NCBI GenBank assembly: GCA_902595425.1
Contig: CACJPV010000005.1
Location: 23,959-87,958, forward strand
Source: an uncultured Alphaproteobacteria bacterium
GTDB taxonomy: Bacteria > Pseudomonadota > Alphaproteobacteria > HIMB59 > GCA-002718135
DNA length: 64,000 bases
Reading direction: 5' to 3'
Part shown: positions 16,276-24,536 of the stretch, in pieces
Layout: each line of letters begins with the position of its first letter
How positions within the stretch are numbered: position 1 is the stretch's first letter
Notes under the pieces: generated by a model
What the model was told of the DNA's origin: nothing
The model's input: only the letters and a program-made list of their open reading frames with translations
The model's database searches: none
Made by a program: the position numbers and the translations under genes

Positions 16276-17328
16276 ATGTTAACTACTGTTATCGGCGCTT
16301 ACCCAAAACCTAATTACCTTAAAATTACAGATTGGTTTAATGCAAAAGGTGGAACAGACACAGCTAACCCAACAAAATTCTATAATGATGAAATAAGAAA
16401 AATGGGCAATGATGCAGATAAGATTTTTAAAAAAGCAGCAGAAGATGTAATTAAAGATCAATTAGATTGTGGTATCGACATAATAACTGATGGTGAAATT
16501 AAAAGAGAAAACTACATTCATTATCATTGTAGACATTTAAACGGCGTTGATTTTAATACCCTTACAGAAAAAGTAGCAAGAACTGGTAATTATAAATGTT
16601 GGCTTCCAACAATAACAGATAAAATATCAGCAACAGAACCTTTCTTGGTTGATGAATGGAAAAGTAATCAAAGTATATCTAGCAAACCTGTGAAGGTTAC
16701 CATTCCAGGACCAATGACAATTACAGACACAATAGCAAATTCCTATTACAAATCAGATGATGAAATGGGATATGATTTAGCAATAGCTATCAACATAGAA
16801 ATTAAAAGATTAGTTGAAGCTGGTTGTAAATATATACAGGTTGATGAGCCTCTTTTTGCACGCAAACCTGAAAACGCCCTTAACTTTGGAATTAGTAATC
16901 TTGAAAAATGTTTTGAAGGGATTAATGATAGCGGTATTGAAAAAATCACACATATTTGTTGTGGCTATCCTGACAAAATTGATGCAATTAATTATCCAAA
17001 AGCACCATTAGACTCCTATAAGAAAATTGCGAAGACACTGGATAACTCAATCATCGATAGTGTCTCGATTGAAGATGCTCACCGTTACAATGATTTGAGC
17101 TTGTTATCAGATTATCATGAGACAAAAGTAATTTTTGGTGTGATCAAAATTGCTAGTTCTTCAATTGAAACTGAAGAAGAAATTGAAAATAGAATTCATG
17201 AATCGCTTCAATATATTTCAAAAGAGCAACTAATTTTAGCTCCAGATTGTGGATTAGGGCATTTATCTAGAGAACTTGCAATGCAAAAACTAAAGATAAT
17301 GACCGCAGTTGCAAAAAAGTTTAATTAA
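16276..17328 (+). CDS. Core-MetE / cobalamin-independent methionine synthase C-terminal-like methyltransferase
   Basis: A 350 aa protein corresponding to the catalytic C-terminal barrel of MetE, without the N-terminal domain. Zn-site residues are visible: H226 and C228 in ITHICCG, and a late Cys in APDCGLG. IQVDEP (187-192) is the conserved barrel strand. Known: stand-alone core-MetE/MesD proteins transfer methyl groups to homocysteine or act on other methyl donors, and some need MesX (DUF1852). No such partner is visible here. It starts 6 nt after the PMH-type gene, so the two are co-expressed. The methyl donor is unknown. The coupling may point to a methylated ester or thioether substrate, but this is inference. 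Confidence 0.75.
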   Translation: MLTTVIGAYPKPNYLKITDWFNAKGGTDTANPTKFYNDEIRKMGNDADKIFKKAAEDVIKDQLDCGIDIITDGEIKRENYIHYHCRHLNGVDFNTLTEKVARTGNYKCWLPTITDKISATEPFLVDEWKSNQSISSKPVKVTIPGPMTITDTIANSYYKSDDEMGYDLAIAINIEIKRLVEAGCKYIQVDEPLFARKPENALNFGISNLEKCFEGINDSGIEKITHICCGYPDKIDAINYPKAPLDSYKKIAKTLDNSIIDSVSIEDAHRYNDLSLLSDYHETKVIFGVIKIASSSIETEEEIENRIHESLQYISKEQLILAPDCGLGHLSRELAMQKLKIMTAVAKKFN

Positions 17329-17334
17329 TTAGAG

Positions 17335-17362
17335 TATAAAAATTTTAAATTTAATTTTTATA
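17335..17362. terminator. AT-only inverted repeat between convergent genes, possible bidirectional terminator
   Basis: A 10 bp perfect inverted repeat (17335-17344 with 17353-17362, 8 nt loop) sits between the core-MetE gene and the DUF1989 gene and covers the latter's stop codon. It has A/T runs on both arms and no G/C. It could terminate in both directions, but chance repeats are common in DNA this AT-rich. Confidence 0.3.
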
Positions 17363-18218
17363 AACCATGTAATTGATTGTAATCTGATAATGTAGGAGAT
17401 GTCCAATTATTCAGAACGGTAGATGTTGTTCTAAATACTGATACTTTTAAGGGATAACACTTTGCAGAATCTGAAGAATGTGAAGAACTACAATCGCCAC
17501 CAGGGCAAGCAGATAATACACCGAGTAAATCCACTTCAGCAAAAAATTCTAAAAAATCTCCTGGTCTGACTGGACTTGCCTTCATAAAATATTGATGTGT
17601 ATCAAGAGTAAAGCCTGTACACATAAATACATTCAGAACATCATGAACTAAATTTTCAGCTTCATCTTTTTGTAAATTTCTATCTTTTACTAAAGCTCTT
17701 GTGAGATTGGAGTGGCAACAATAATGATATTGATTGTTTGAAATTAAATTATTTGTATAGGGGTCACACCTTGTTCCAATAACATCATGGACAGAACCTC
17801 CGTCTTTATCGAATCCGTACCAATCTAGAGTGTCATATGTGATAGTAGCTAGTGGTCTCATATAAGGAAAGGTACTCCACATTTGATCTTTCAGTGAGAG
17901 ATGCGTTCCGTGTAAAGCACGAGTTTTACCTGAATAAAACTTTTCTTTATAATTATTTGAATTGAACAAATTTAGATCCCCAACTTGAGGACCATCAATA
18001 CTTTCTATTCTAAAAAAATATCCTGCTTTTACATCAAAACATTTTGCATCTCTTGGAGGAATTATAATTTCATCTATTTTCTCAAGCTCTTTTCTAGCTT
18101 GCTGATAATTATCCCAATGAGGAATTTTTAATGTATTATTTGGATAACAAATTACAGGTAAATTTAGTTTTCGACTCTCCCCATCCACAGGTTTTTGATG
18201 TTGGGAATATTTTTTCAT
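17358..18218 (-). CDS. DUF1989 (urea carboxylase-associated/CgdAB-like) family protein
   Basis: A 286 aa protein with the DUF1989 pattern: KAGYFFRIESIDGPQVGDLN, then LHGTHLSLKDQMWSTFPYM and a C-terminal SACPGGDCSSSH with Cys/His that may bind metal. Family members are associated with urea amidolyase, and some form carboxyguanidine deiminase (CgdAB). Here it is last in a minus-strand string after a ureohydrolase gene (26 nt gap). That suggests nitrogen release from a guanidino or ureido compound. No urea carboxylase or allophanate hydrolase is in the window. Exact reaction unknown. Confidence 0.72.
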   Translation of the reverse strand: MKKYSQHQKPVDGESRKLNLPVICYPNNTLKIPHWDNYQQARKELEKIDEIIIPPRDAKCFDVKAGYFFRIESIDGPQVGDLNLFNSNNYKEKFYSGKTRALHGTHLSLKDQMWSTFPYMRPLATITYDTLDWYGFDKDGGSVHDVIGTRCDPYTNNLISNNQYHYCCHSNLTRALVKDRNLQKDEAENLVHDVLNVFMCTGFTLDTHQYFMKASPVRPGDFLEFFAEVDLLGVLSACPGGDCSSSHSSDSAKCYPLKVSVFRTTSTVLNNWTSPTLSDYNQLHGL

Positions 18219-18244
18219 ACTTAATCTATTAGATAAGAAAACAT

Positions 18245-19222
18245 TTATTTATATGCAATTACACTAATAATCTCAAACATAATAGAAGCAGCTACCATTG
18301 AAGTAATATGATTCTTTTGATCTTTAGTAGGCATTAGGCATACAACATCACCACCAATAACATTTTTACTTTTAACAGATTGTATTAGTGCTTTTGCTTC
18401 ATCAACAGTAAAACCAGTAAAGCCAGGTTCAATGTTTGATACAGCAGGAGCAACAGTGGCATCAAGTGAGTCTAAATCAAACGTAATATAAAGAGGATTA
18501 TCACCTATTTTGTCTAAAGTTTCTTTAATGACATCATTGATTCCTCTTTTTTTAAATTCATCCATCGTTACTACATTGTATCCAAGGTCATAACTTGGTT
18601 GCAGCCAATCTAAAGTTCTAGGATTGCCACGCATACCAATTTGCATACTAGTTTTTGGATCTATAATTCCTTGTTCAACTAAATAAGCGCCCCAATGAGC
18701 AGCACTTTTTTTTGCTCCCATAAAATGGTCTAATTGACTAAAGGTATCAGTGTGAGCATCAATATGGAGAAATGATATTTTTTTTCCATTTGTTAATTCC
18801 AGATTATTACTTCCTAAACCTTGAAGAATTCCACCTGTAATTGAATGATCTCCACCAATTGATACAACTGGTTTTTTTTCTTTTGCAATTCTCTGATAAA
18901 AATTTGTAATATCTTCAATGCATCGTTCATTGTTATTTGCATGGGGAAGAGCAACATCACCTAAATCAAATATTTTTTTTTGTTTCCAAGGATTAATATT
19001 GAAATCTAAATGTACTCTTCTTAATCCAGCGGATACATGTCTAACAGCTCTTGGGCCTAAATGTTGATCTCTTTCTGTTGTGCCATTACCAGTACTATGC
19101 GGTACTCCAACAAGCGCAATATCACATTTTGATACATCTTTTTGGTGCTCGCAGCGAAACAATGTTGGTATTCCCCACCAATACATGGTCTCCATCATCA
19201 ACTCATCGTTTGAGTTAGTCAT
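18245..19222 (-). CDS. Ureohydrolase (arginase/agmatinase/guanidino-acid hydrolase family)
   Basis: A 325 aa protein with a complete binuclear Mn site: H126 in GGDHSIT, D155/H157/D159 in DAHTD, and D249/D251 in FDLDSLD. Enzymes of this family hydrolyse a guanidino group to urea plus an amine. The order aminotransferase - alanine dehydrogenase - ureohydrolase suggests a guanidino acid is hydrolysed to an omega-amino acid that is then transaminated. Guanidinopropionate, guanidinobutyrate, agmatine and taurocyamine are all possible. It starts 10 nt after the alanine dehydrogenase stop. No urease genes are visible. Confidence 0.85.
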   Translation of the reverse strand: MTNSNDELMMETMYWWGIPTLFRCEHQKDVSKCDIALVGVPHSTGNGTTERDQHLGPRAVRHVSAGLRRVHLDFNINPWKQKKIFDLGDVALPHANNNERCIEDITNFYQRIAKEKKPVVSIGGDHSITGGILQGLGSNNLELTNGKKISFLHIDAHTDTFSQLDHFMGAKKSAAHWGAYLVEQGIIDPKTSMQIGMRGNPRTLDWLQPSYDLGYNVVTMDEFKKRGINDVIKETLDKIGDNPLYITFDLDSLDATVAPAVSNIEPGFTGFTVDEAKALIQSVKSKNVIGGDVVCLMPTKDQKNHITSMVAASIMFEIISVIAYK

Positions 19223-19232
19223 CTTTATTAGA

Positions 19233-20348
19233 TTAATTTATTGCAGTGCTTGGATCAACAAAATTATAACCCAAATCTTCTGCTACCGCTTTGTAAGTAA
19301 CATTTCCTTGGCAAATATTTAAACCTGCAAGAAAATTTGCATCACTATTGAGAGCATCTCGATAGCCGCTTTGAGCTAATTGTAATACAAAAGGTAATGT
19401 TGCTGCATTTAAAGCCAGAGTGGAAGTTCTTGGAACACCTCCTGGCATATTAGCAACACAGTAATGAACAACATCATCGATAACATAAGTAGGGTTAGCA
19501 TGCGTTGTTGGCTTGCTTGTTTCTACACATCCACCTTGATCGATAGCAACATCAACAATTACAGAGCCTCTCTTCATGACTTTAAGCATATCTTTTGTAA
19601 TTAATTTAGGAGCATTGGCGCCTGGAATTAAAACACCCCCAATTAATAAATCAGTTTCAGCAACATAATTTTCTAAATTTATATCATCTGAAACAAGAGG
19701 AATGATACGATCACCAAACTTTGCTTGAAGTTCTTTTAGGCGGGTTTCTGATTTATCGACAATATAAACTTTTGCTTCCATTCCCGTTGCAATTGTAGCT
19801 GCATTTTCACCAACAACTCCGCCACCTAATATAAGAACATTCCCAGGGTTTACTCCAGGAGCTCCACCAATAAGCAAACCTCTTCCACCTTGAGGTTTTT
19901 CTAAGCAATGTGCTCCAGCTTGAATTGACATTCTTCCTGCCACTGCACTCATCGGTGCCAATAAAGGAAGTCTATTATTTTCATCAGTTACAGTTTCATA
20001 GGCAATACAAATTGATTTTGAGTCAACTAAGCCTTTTGTCAATTCAGGGGCAGCAGATAAATGCAAATAGGTAAATAAGATTTGATTTTCTCTTAACATA
20101 TTTACTTCTTCAGATTGAGGCTCTTTCACCTTTACAATCATGTCTGAGTCGTTGAAAACATCAGCCGCACTTGAAGCTATATTGGCACCAGCTTTTTCAT
20201 AGTCAGCATTTTCAAAACCTGCACCAAAACCTGCATTATTTTCAACTAGGACTTCGTGGCCATGGTTGGTTAGCTGCTGGACACTTTGAGGAGTCAGTCC
20301 AACTCTAGACTCCTGAGCTTTAATCTCAGACGGAATACCAACTTTCAT
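19233..20348 (-). CDS. ald: Alanine dehydrogenase
   Basis: A 371 aa protein, the normal Ald length. It begins MKVGIPSEIKAQESRVGLTP, with MIVKVKEPQ (pyruvate-binding Lys), YLHLSAAPEL (catalytic His) and the NAD loop LILGGGVVGENAA. It deaminates L-alanine to pyruvate and ammonium with NAD+. Its ATG overlaps the aminotransferase stop by 1 nt, so the pair recycles the amino acceptor: aminotransferase makes alanine, Ald regenerates pyruvate. The same pairing is classic in taurine degradation (Tpa/Ald). Confidence 0.95.
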   Translation of the reverse strand: MKVGIPSEIKAQESRVGLTPQSVQQLTNHGHEVLVENNAGFGAGFENADYEKAGANIASSAADVFNDSDMIVKVKEPQSEEVNMLRENQILFTYLHLSAAPELTKGLVDSKSICIAYETVTDENNRLPLLAPMSAVAGRMSIQAGAHCLEKPQGGRGLLIGGAPGVNPGNVLILGGGVVGENAATIATGMEAKVYIVDKSETRLKELQAKFGDRIIPLVSDDINLENYVAETDLLIGGVLIPGANAPKLITKDMLKVMKRGSVIVDVAIDQGGCVETSKPTTHANPTYVIDDVVHYCVANMPGGVPRTSTLALNAATLPFVLQLAQSGYRDALNSDANFLAGLNICQGNVTYKAVAEDLGYNFVDPSTAIN

Positions 20349-21688
20349 TATTTTTCCTTGAAGTAATTAGTAATACCTGTTCGGAGTTTCTCTATCATTT
20401 CATCAATATGTTTTTTTTCTGAAATAAATGGTGGAGCAACAATTAGACAATCTCCTGTTGCTTTTAGGCTTAAGCCAGAAGCAAACAAATGTTTAAAGCA
20501 AGCGTATCCAGCTTTACCTAAACGCTCATCCATTCTTAGATCAATACCACCCATCATTCCGTATCCTCTAATATCAATGATGCCCTCAATATCTTTTAAG
20601 CTAAACAAGCCATCTAAGAAATATGGTGACATTTCTTTTGCACGCTTGAATAAATCTTCCTTTTCAAAAATATCTTGCATTGCTAATCCAGCTGCTACTG
20701 AACAGGGTATTGCTGAATAAGTATAACCATGGAAAAATTCGATTGCTCCTTTTGGTGCAGCATCAACCATTGAGTCATAGATATGTTCTCGTGATGCCAC
20801 TGCTCCAAGAGGCACAACACCATTTGTAATTGCTTTTGCCATAGTCATGATATCAGGCGTCACATCAAATGCTTGAGCTCCAAATGTGTCACCCATTCTA
20901 CCCCAACCAGTTATGACCTCATCAAAAATAAGAAGGATGCCATGCTTATCACAAATTTCTCTTAATTTTTTTAAATATCCTTTTGGTGGCACTAAAGTTC
21001 CTGTTGATCCTGCAACAGGCTCTACAATACATGCAGCAATATTCTCTCCACCAATATGTCCTGCAATTCTCTCTAAATCTTCTGCAAGGTAATCACCTGT
21101 TTCAGGTTCACCGCGAACAAATTTATTTTCTGGTAAGTGAGTATGTCTTAAATGATGAGTATTCGGCATTAATATGCTGGAAAAAGTTTTTCTATTAGCA
21201 ACCATGCCGCCAACCGAAATTCCACCGATATTCATTCCGTGATAACCCCTTTCACGACCAACAATGTGATGTCGGTGTCCTTCACCTTTTGCTTTAAAGT
21301 ATGCTATCGCAGTTTTAATTGCTGTATCAACTGCAGACGAACCACACATAGTGAAAAATATTCTATTTAAATCTTCAGGTGTATGTTTAGAAATTTTTCT
21401 TGCTAATTCAAAAGAACCATTAAAGCCTTGTTGAAAAGGTTGCACGTAGTCAAGTTGTTCAAGTTGTTTATAAACAGCTTCTCTAATTTCTTGACGGCCA
21501 TGACCCGCAGGGCTACAAAATAATCCAGAACTTGCATCAATTAATTGATTGCCATGATGATCAGTGTAATACATTCCTTCAGCTTTAACCATTAGCCTTG
21601 GACTATCTTTAAAATCGTGATTGGATGTAAATGGCATCCAATGTTCTTCAAGTGAATTTGGTAATTCGTTTCTATTTTCTAAATCCAT
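20348..21688 (-). CDS. Class III PLP aminotransferase, omega-amino acid:pyruvate type (beta-alanine/taurine/GABA)
   Basis: A 446 aa protein. The frame can extend to a TTG at 21700, but the ATG at 21688 is preceded by GAGG at a spacing of 6 nt, so I use ATG. EEHWMPFTSNHDF, GLFCSPAGHGR, FDEVITGWGRMG and the PLP-Lys segment MTMAKAITNG match beta-alanine:pyruvate aminotransferases. It is first in the operon with ald and the ureohydrolase, which supports pyruvate as amino acceptor. The donor could be beta-alanine, GABA or taurine; the nearby sulfonate genes make taurine worth testing. It is divergent from pta. Confidence 0.85.
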   Translation of the reverse strand: MDLENRNELPNSLEEHWMPFTSNHDFKDSPRLMVKAEGMYYTDHHGNQLIDASSGLFCSPAGHGRQEIREAVYKQLEQLDYVQPFQQGFNGSFELARKISKHTPEDLNRIFFTMCGSSAVDTAIKTAIAYFKAKGEGHRHHIVGRERGYHGMNIGGISVGGMVANRKTFSSILMPNTHHLRHTHLPENKFVRGEPETGDYLAEDLERIAGHIGGENIAACIVEPVAGSTGTLVPPKGYLKKLREICDKHGILLIFDEVITGWGRMGDTFGAQAFDVTPDIMTMAKAITNGVVPLGAVASREHIYDSMVDAAPKGAIEFFHGYTYSAIPCSVAAGLAMQDIFEKEDLFKRAKEMSPYFLDGLFSLKDIEGIIDIRGYGMMGGIDLRMDERLGKAGYACFKHLFASGLSLKATGDCLIVAPPFISEKKHIDEMIEKLRTGITNYFKEK

Positions 21689-21820
21689 AAATGTCCTCAA
21701 ATAAGCAAAATTTACCTAGCCTTACATCATACAAATGGCTTATCCAAGAGGAATTCTTGCTGTTTTTCTTAATTTCGTAGGAAAAATTGACGCCCTAGTA
21801 TAGAAGAAAAAAATTCAATT

Positions 21821-22732
21821 ATGCTAAGCAATAAAGAAGCTCAAATCCCTAATAATTTACTGTCGCTCGCTCAAAAATCACCTAATCTATCGGCAGGGAT
21901 CATATGTGCAAACCATGACTCATCAATGGAATCAGCAAAAAAATCTGTAGAATTAAATCTTATAGAGCCAATTTTTATAGGAGATAAAAATGCTATTAAT
22001 GAAAAAGCAGACAAAATTAATTGGGATATAAGTTCTTATAATATCATTAATTCATCAACTGACATCGAAGCTGCTACTATTGGGGCTGAACTCGCAAGAG
22101 ATGATAAAATAAAAATAATGATAAAAGGAAATCTTCATACAGATATTTTAATGAAGACTTATTTAAAAAAAGATTTTGGTCTTATTGAAGGAAAAAGATT
22201 AAGTCATATTTGGCATATGACGATTAATAAAGATGATAAACCTCTTTTTATAACAGATGGAGCTTTAAATGTAGCTCCACGACTTGATGTAAAAATGCAC
22301 ATACTAAAAAATGTAATTAACTTTGCTAATCAATTAAGTATTATAAAACCAAGAGTAGCTATTTTATCAGGAACAGAAGATCCAATTGAAAGTATGCCAA
22401 GTTCAATTGAAGCAAAAGAACTTATGGAACGTGCAAGAAAAGAAAATATTAACGCCTATGTTCATGGACCTTTAGCGTTTGATAACGCTGTTTCTCCTGA
22501 TGCTGCAGCAATAAAAAACATTTCAAATGAAGTGGCTGGAAAAGCTGATATACTTTTAGTGCCAAACTTAGAAACTGGAAATGCTCTTTCCAAAATGATG
22601 GTTTATTTTATGGGAGCTTGCGCAGCAGGATTTATAGTAGGTGGCAAGGTTCCAGTTGTTGTAACAAGTAGAGCGGATAGTTCTTCATCTCGTATAGCAT
22701 CTATAGCAGCATCTGTTATTGCTGCTTTATAG
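21821..22732 (+). CDS. pta: Phosphate acetyl-/butyryltransferase family enzyme (Pta)
   Basis: A 303 aa protein of the short Pta/Ptb type, with only the catalytic domain. Seen: IMIKGNLHTDILMK, GALNVAPRLDVK, SGTEDPIESMPSS and the C-terminal DILLVPNLETGNAL...GGKVPVVVTSRADSS signature. It interconverts acyl phosphate and acyl-CoA. In sulfonate catabolism such an enzyme converts the acetyl phosphate made by Xsc into acetyl-CoA. No acetate kinase gene is beside it, consistent with that role. Its TAG overlaps the GTG start of the next gene by 1 nt. Confidence 0.85.
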   Translation: MLSNKEAQIPNNLLSLAQKSPNLSAGIICANHDSSMESAKKSVELNLIEPIFIGDKNAINEKADKINWDISSYNIINSSTDIEAATIGAELARDDKIKIMIKGNLHTDILMKTYLKKDFGLIEGKRLSHIWHMTINKDDKPLFITDGALNVAPRLDVKMHILKNVINFANQLSIIKPRVAILSGTEDPIESMPSSIEAKELMERARKENINAYVHGPLAFDNAVSPDAAAIKNISNEVAGKADILLVPNLETGNALSKMMVYFMGACAAGFIVGGKVPVVVTSRADSSSSRIASIAASVIAAL

Positions 22733-23634
22733 TGAAACAAAATAAATCATTTAATGTTGTATTATTAGCAATAGCAGCAACTTTTTTTGGCTCTTTTATG
22801 GGGGCAAGTGTAAAACTTTTATCTAATGATCTCCACCCAATTATTATTTGTTTTTATAGATGTCTGATGGGGCTTATAATAATTACACCCTTTGTAGCTA
22901 GAAATAATTTTCAAGCACTTCAAACAGATAATATGCGATTGCAAGTTCTTAGGGCCTTGATAAATATAATATCAATGATCTGTTGGTTTAGTGCTATTGG
23001 CATGATGCATCTTGAAAAAGCAACAGCACTAGGATTTACCACACCACTTTTTACTACTTTGCTTGCAGTAGTAGTTCTTGGAGAAATAATTCGTTTTCAT
23101 CGAACAGCAGCTCTTTTTCTTGGTTTCATTGGTATCATCATCATTATCAGACCTGGATATATGCCCTTTGAATTCGGAACATTATTAATGCTAATCGCTT
23201 CTTTTAGTTTTTCTTTTGTTTTGATTTTCGTAAAAAAATTATCAGCAACTGACTCTAGTATAACAATAATTTTTTATCATTTACTCTACATGACTCCTGC
23301 TTTTTTTATTTTATCACTATTTTATTGGGAGAGTGTTAATTTCAATCAACTTTTAATTTTTTCTTTAATGGGTGCTTCAGGACTTTTATCTCATTGGTGC
23401 TTAGCTCAAGCATTTAAAATGTCAGACACAACTTTTGTTATGCCATTACAATTTACAAAATTAATTTGGGCTTCTTTAATTGGATTGTTTCTTTTTGCTG
23501 AGCAACCAGACATTTGGACGTGGGTTGGTGGAGTAATTATTTTTATTTCAGTTGTCTACATAACATATCGTGAGGCATTTAAGAAAAAAGGGACACAAAA
23601 AACAATACAAGTTGATAGAGCAATTATTAATTAA
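22732..23634 (+). CDS. EamA/DMT-superfamily transporter
   Basis: A 300 aa hydrophobic protein with about ten membrane segments and two EamA repeats (PIIICFYRCLMG; ALGFTTPLFTTLLAVVVLGE; second repeat ending FLFAEQPDIWTWVGG). The start is GTG, overlapping the pta stop (TAGTG), so it is translated with Pta. It is a paralogue of the EamA gene at 7362-8261. Substrate unknown. Two such genes beside sulfonate modules raise the possibility of sulfite or sulfonate transport, but nothing in the sequence proves it. Confidence 0.83.
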   Translation: MKQNKSFNVVLLAIAATFFGSFMGASVKLLSNDLHPIIICFYRCLMGLIIITPFVARNNFQALQTDNMRLQVLRALINIISMICWFSAIGMMHLEKATALGFTTPLFTTLLAVVVLGEIIRFHRTAALFLGFIGIIIIIRPGYMPFEFGTLLMLIASFSFSFVLIFVKKLSATDSSITIIFYHLLYMTPAFFILSLFYWESVNFNQLLIFSLMGASGLLSHWCLAQAFKMSDTTFVMPLQFTKLIWASLIGLFLFAEQPDIWTWVGGVIIFISVVYITYREAFKKKGTQKTIQVDRAIIN

Positions 23635-23658
23635 TTTTTAATTTAAAATATTATATAA

Positions 23659-24426
23659 TTATTTAGCTGTCCATCCCCCATCAATAACAAGTGAGGAGCC
23701 CGTAATCATTGAAGAAGCATTTGATGCTAAGTAAACAACTGCTGTAGCGATATCACTATCTGTAGCTAATCTTCCAAGAGGAATATTATCCATCATAGCT
23801 TTTTTAAATTTCTTATCTTTAAAGAATTTTTTTACCAATGGCGTCTCTACAAAAGTTGGGCAAATGGTATTTACGCGGATATTATTCTTGGCTAGATCTA
23901 GTGCCATCCCCCTTGTTAAACCTTCAATACCAAATTTTGTCATATTATATATACTTCTTATGGGGGCGCCAACTTTACCCAATTGAGATGACATATTGAT
24001 GATTGATCCACCTTTAGTTTTTCTATTTTTTGATCTTAACATTACTTTTGTAGCCATTTGAGCAACATGAAAAGCAGCCTTGATGTTTAAATCTACTACA
24101 TAATCCATATCTTCTTTTTTAATTTTAGTAAAATGGTCTGGTCGATTAGTTCCAGCATTATTGACTAGAATATCAAGTGAGTTTATTTGTTTAAAAACTG
24201 ACTTTACTTCTGCAGGATTTGAAACATCGCATTTAAAGACACTACATTTTCTTTTTAACTTATTAATTTGTTTTTTAACTTTATTTAAATCAGTAGGTGT
24301 TCGGCTTATAATAATAAGATCTGCTCCTGCTTCAGCAAGAGCAATGGCTGAAGCCTTTCCAATTCCCTTTCCTGCCCCTGTTACTAAGGCGGTTTTGTTT
24401 TTGACTTCAAATTTTTGTAAAAACAT
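23659..24426 (-). CDS. Short-chain dehydrogenase/reductase (SDR)
   Basis: A 255 aa classical SDR: TGAGKGIG cofactor loop near residue 17, NNAG, the catalytic Ser-Tyr-Lys (INMSSQ, YNMTK) and a C-terminal GSSLVIDGGW. It is divergent from the HpsN-like gene with about 110 bp between them. Known: DHPS degraders carry additional DHPS 2-dehydrogenases (HpsO/HpsP) that interconvert DHPS enantiomers. An analogous role here is a guess from position. A general 3-oxoacyl or sugar reductase is equally possible. Confidence 0.85.
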   Translation of the reverse strand: MFLQKFEVKNKTALVTGAGKGIGKASAIALAEAGADLIIISRTPTDLNKVKKQINKLKRKCSVFKCDVSNPAEVKSVFKQINSLDILVNNAGTNRPDHFTKIKKEDMDYVVDLNIKAAFHVAQMATKVMLRSKNRKTKGGSIINMSSQLGKVGAPIRSIYNMTKFGIEGLTRGMALDLAKNNIRVNTICPTFVETPLVKKFFKDKKFKKAMMDNIPLGRLATDSDIATAVVYLASNASSMITGSSLVIDGGWTAK

Positions 24427-24536
24427 TTCTCCTATATCAATATTTATTGATAGCTTTGCAACTAATTAAAAATAACAGATTTAATAGATATTATCAGATA
24501 ATTATATATACGTAGTGAATTAATTAAGGGGAAAAA

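Noticed and set aside
21689..21820. Possible riboswitch between the aminotransferase and pta genes
   Set aside because: The region has no convincing conserved aptamer core that I can recognise; it probably holds two divergent promoters.
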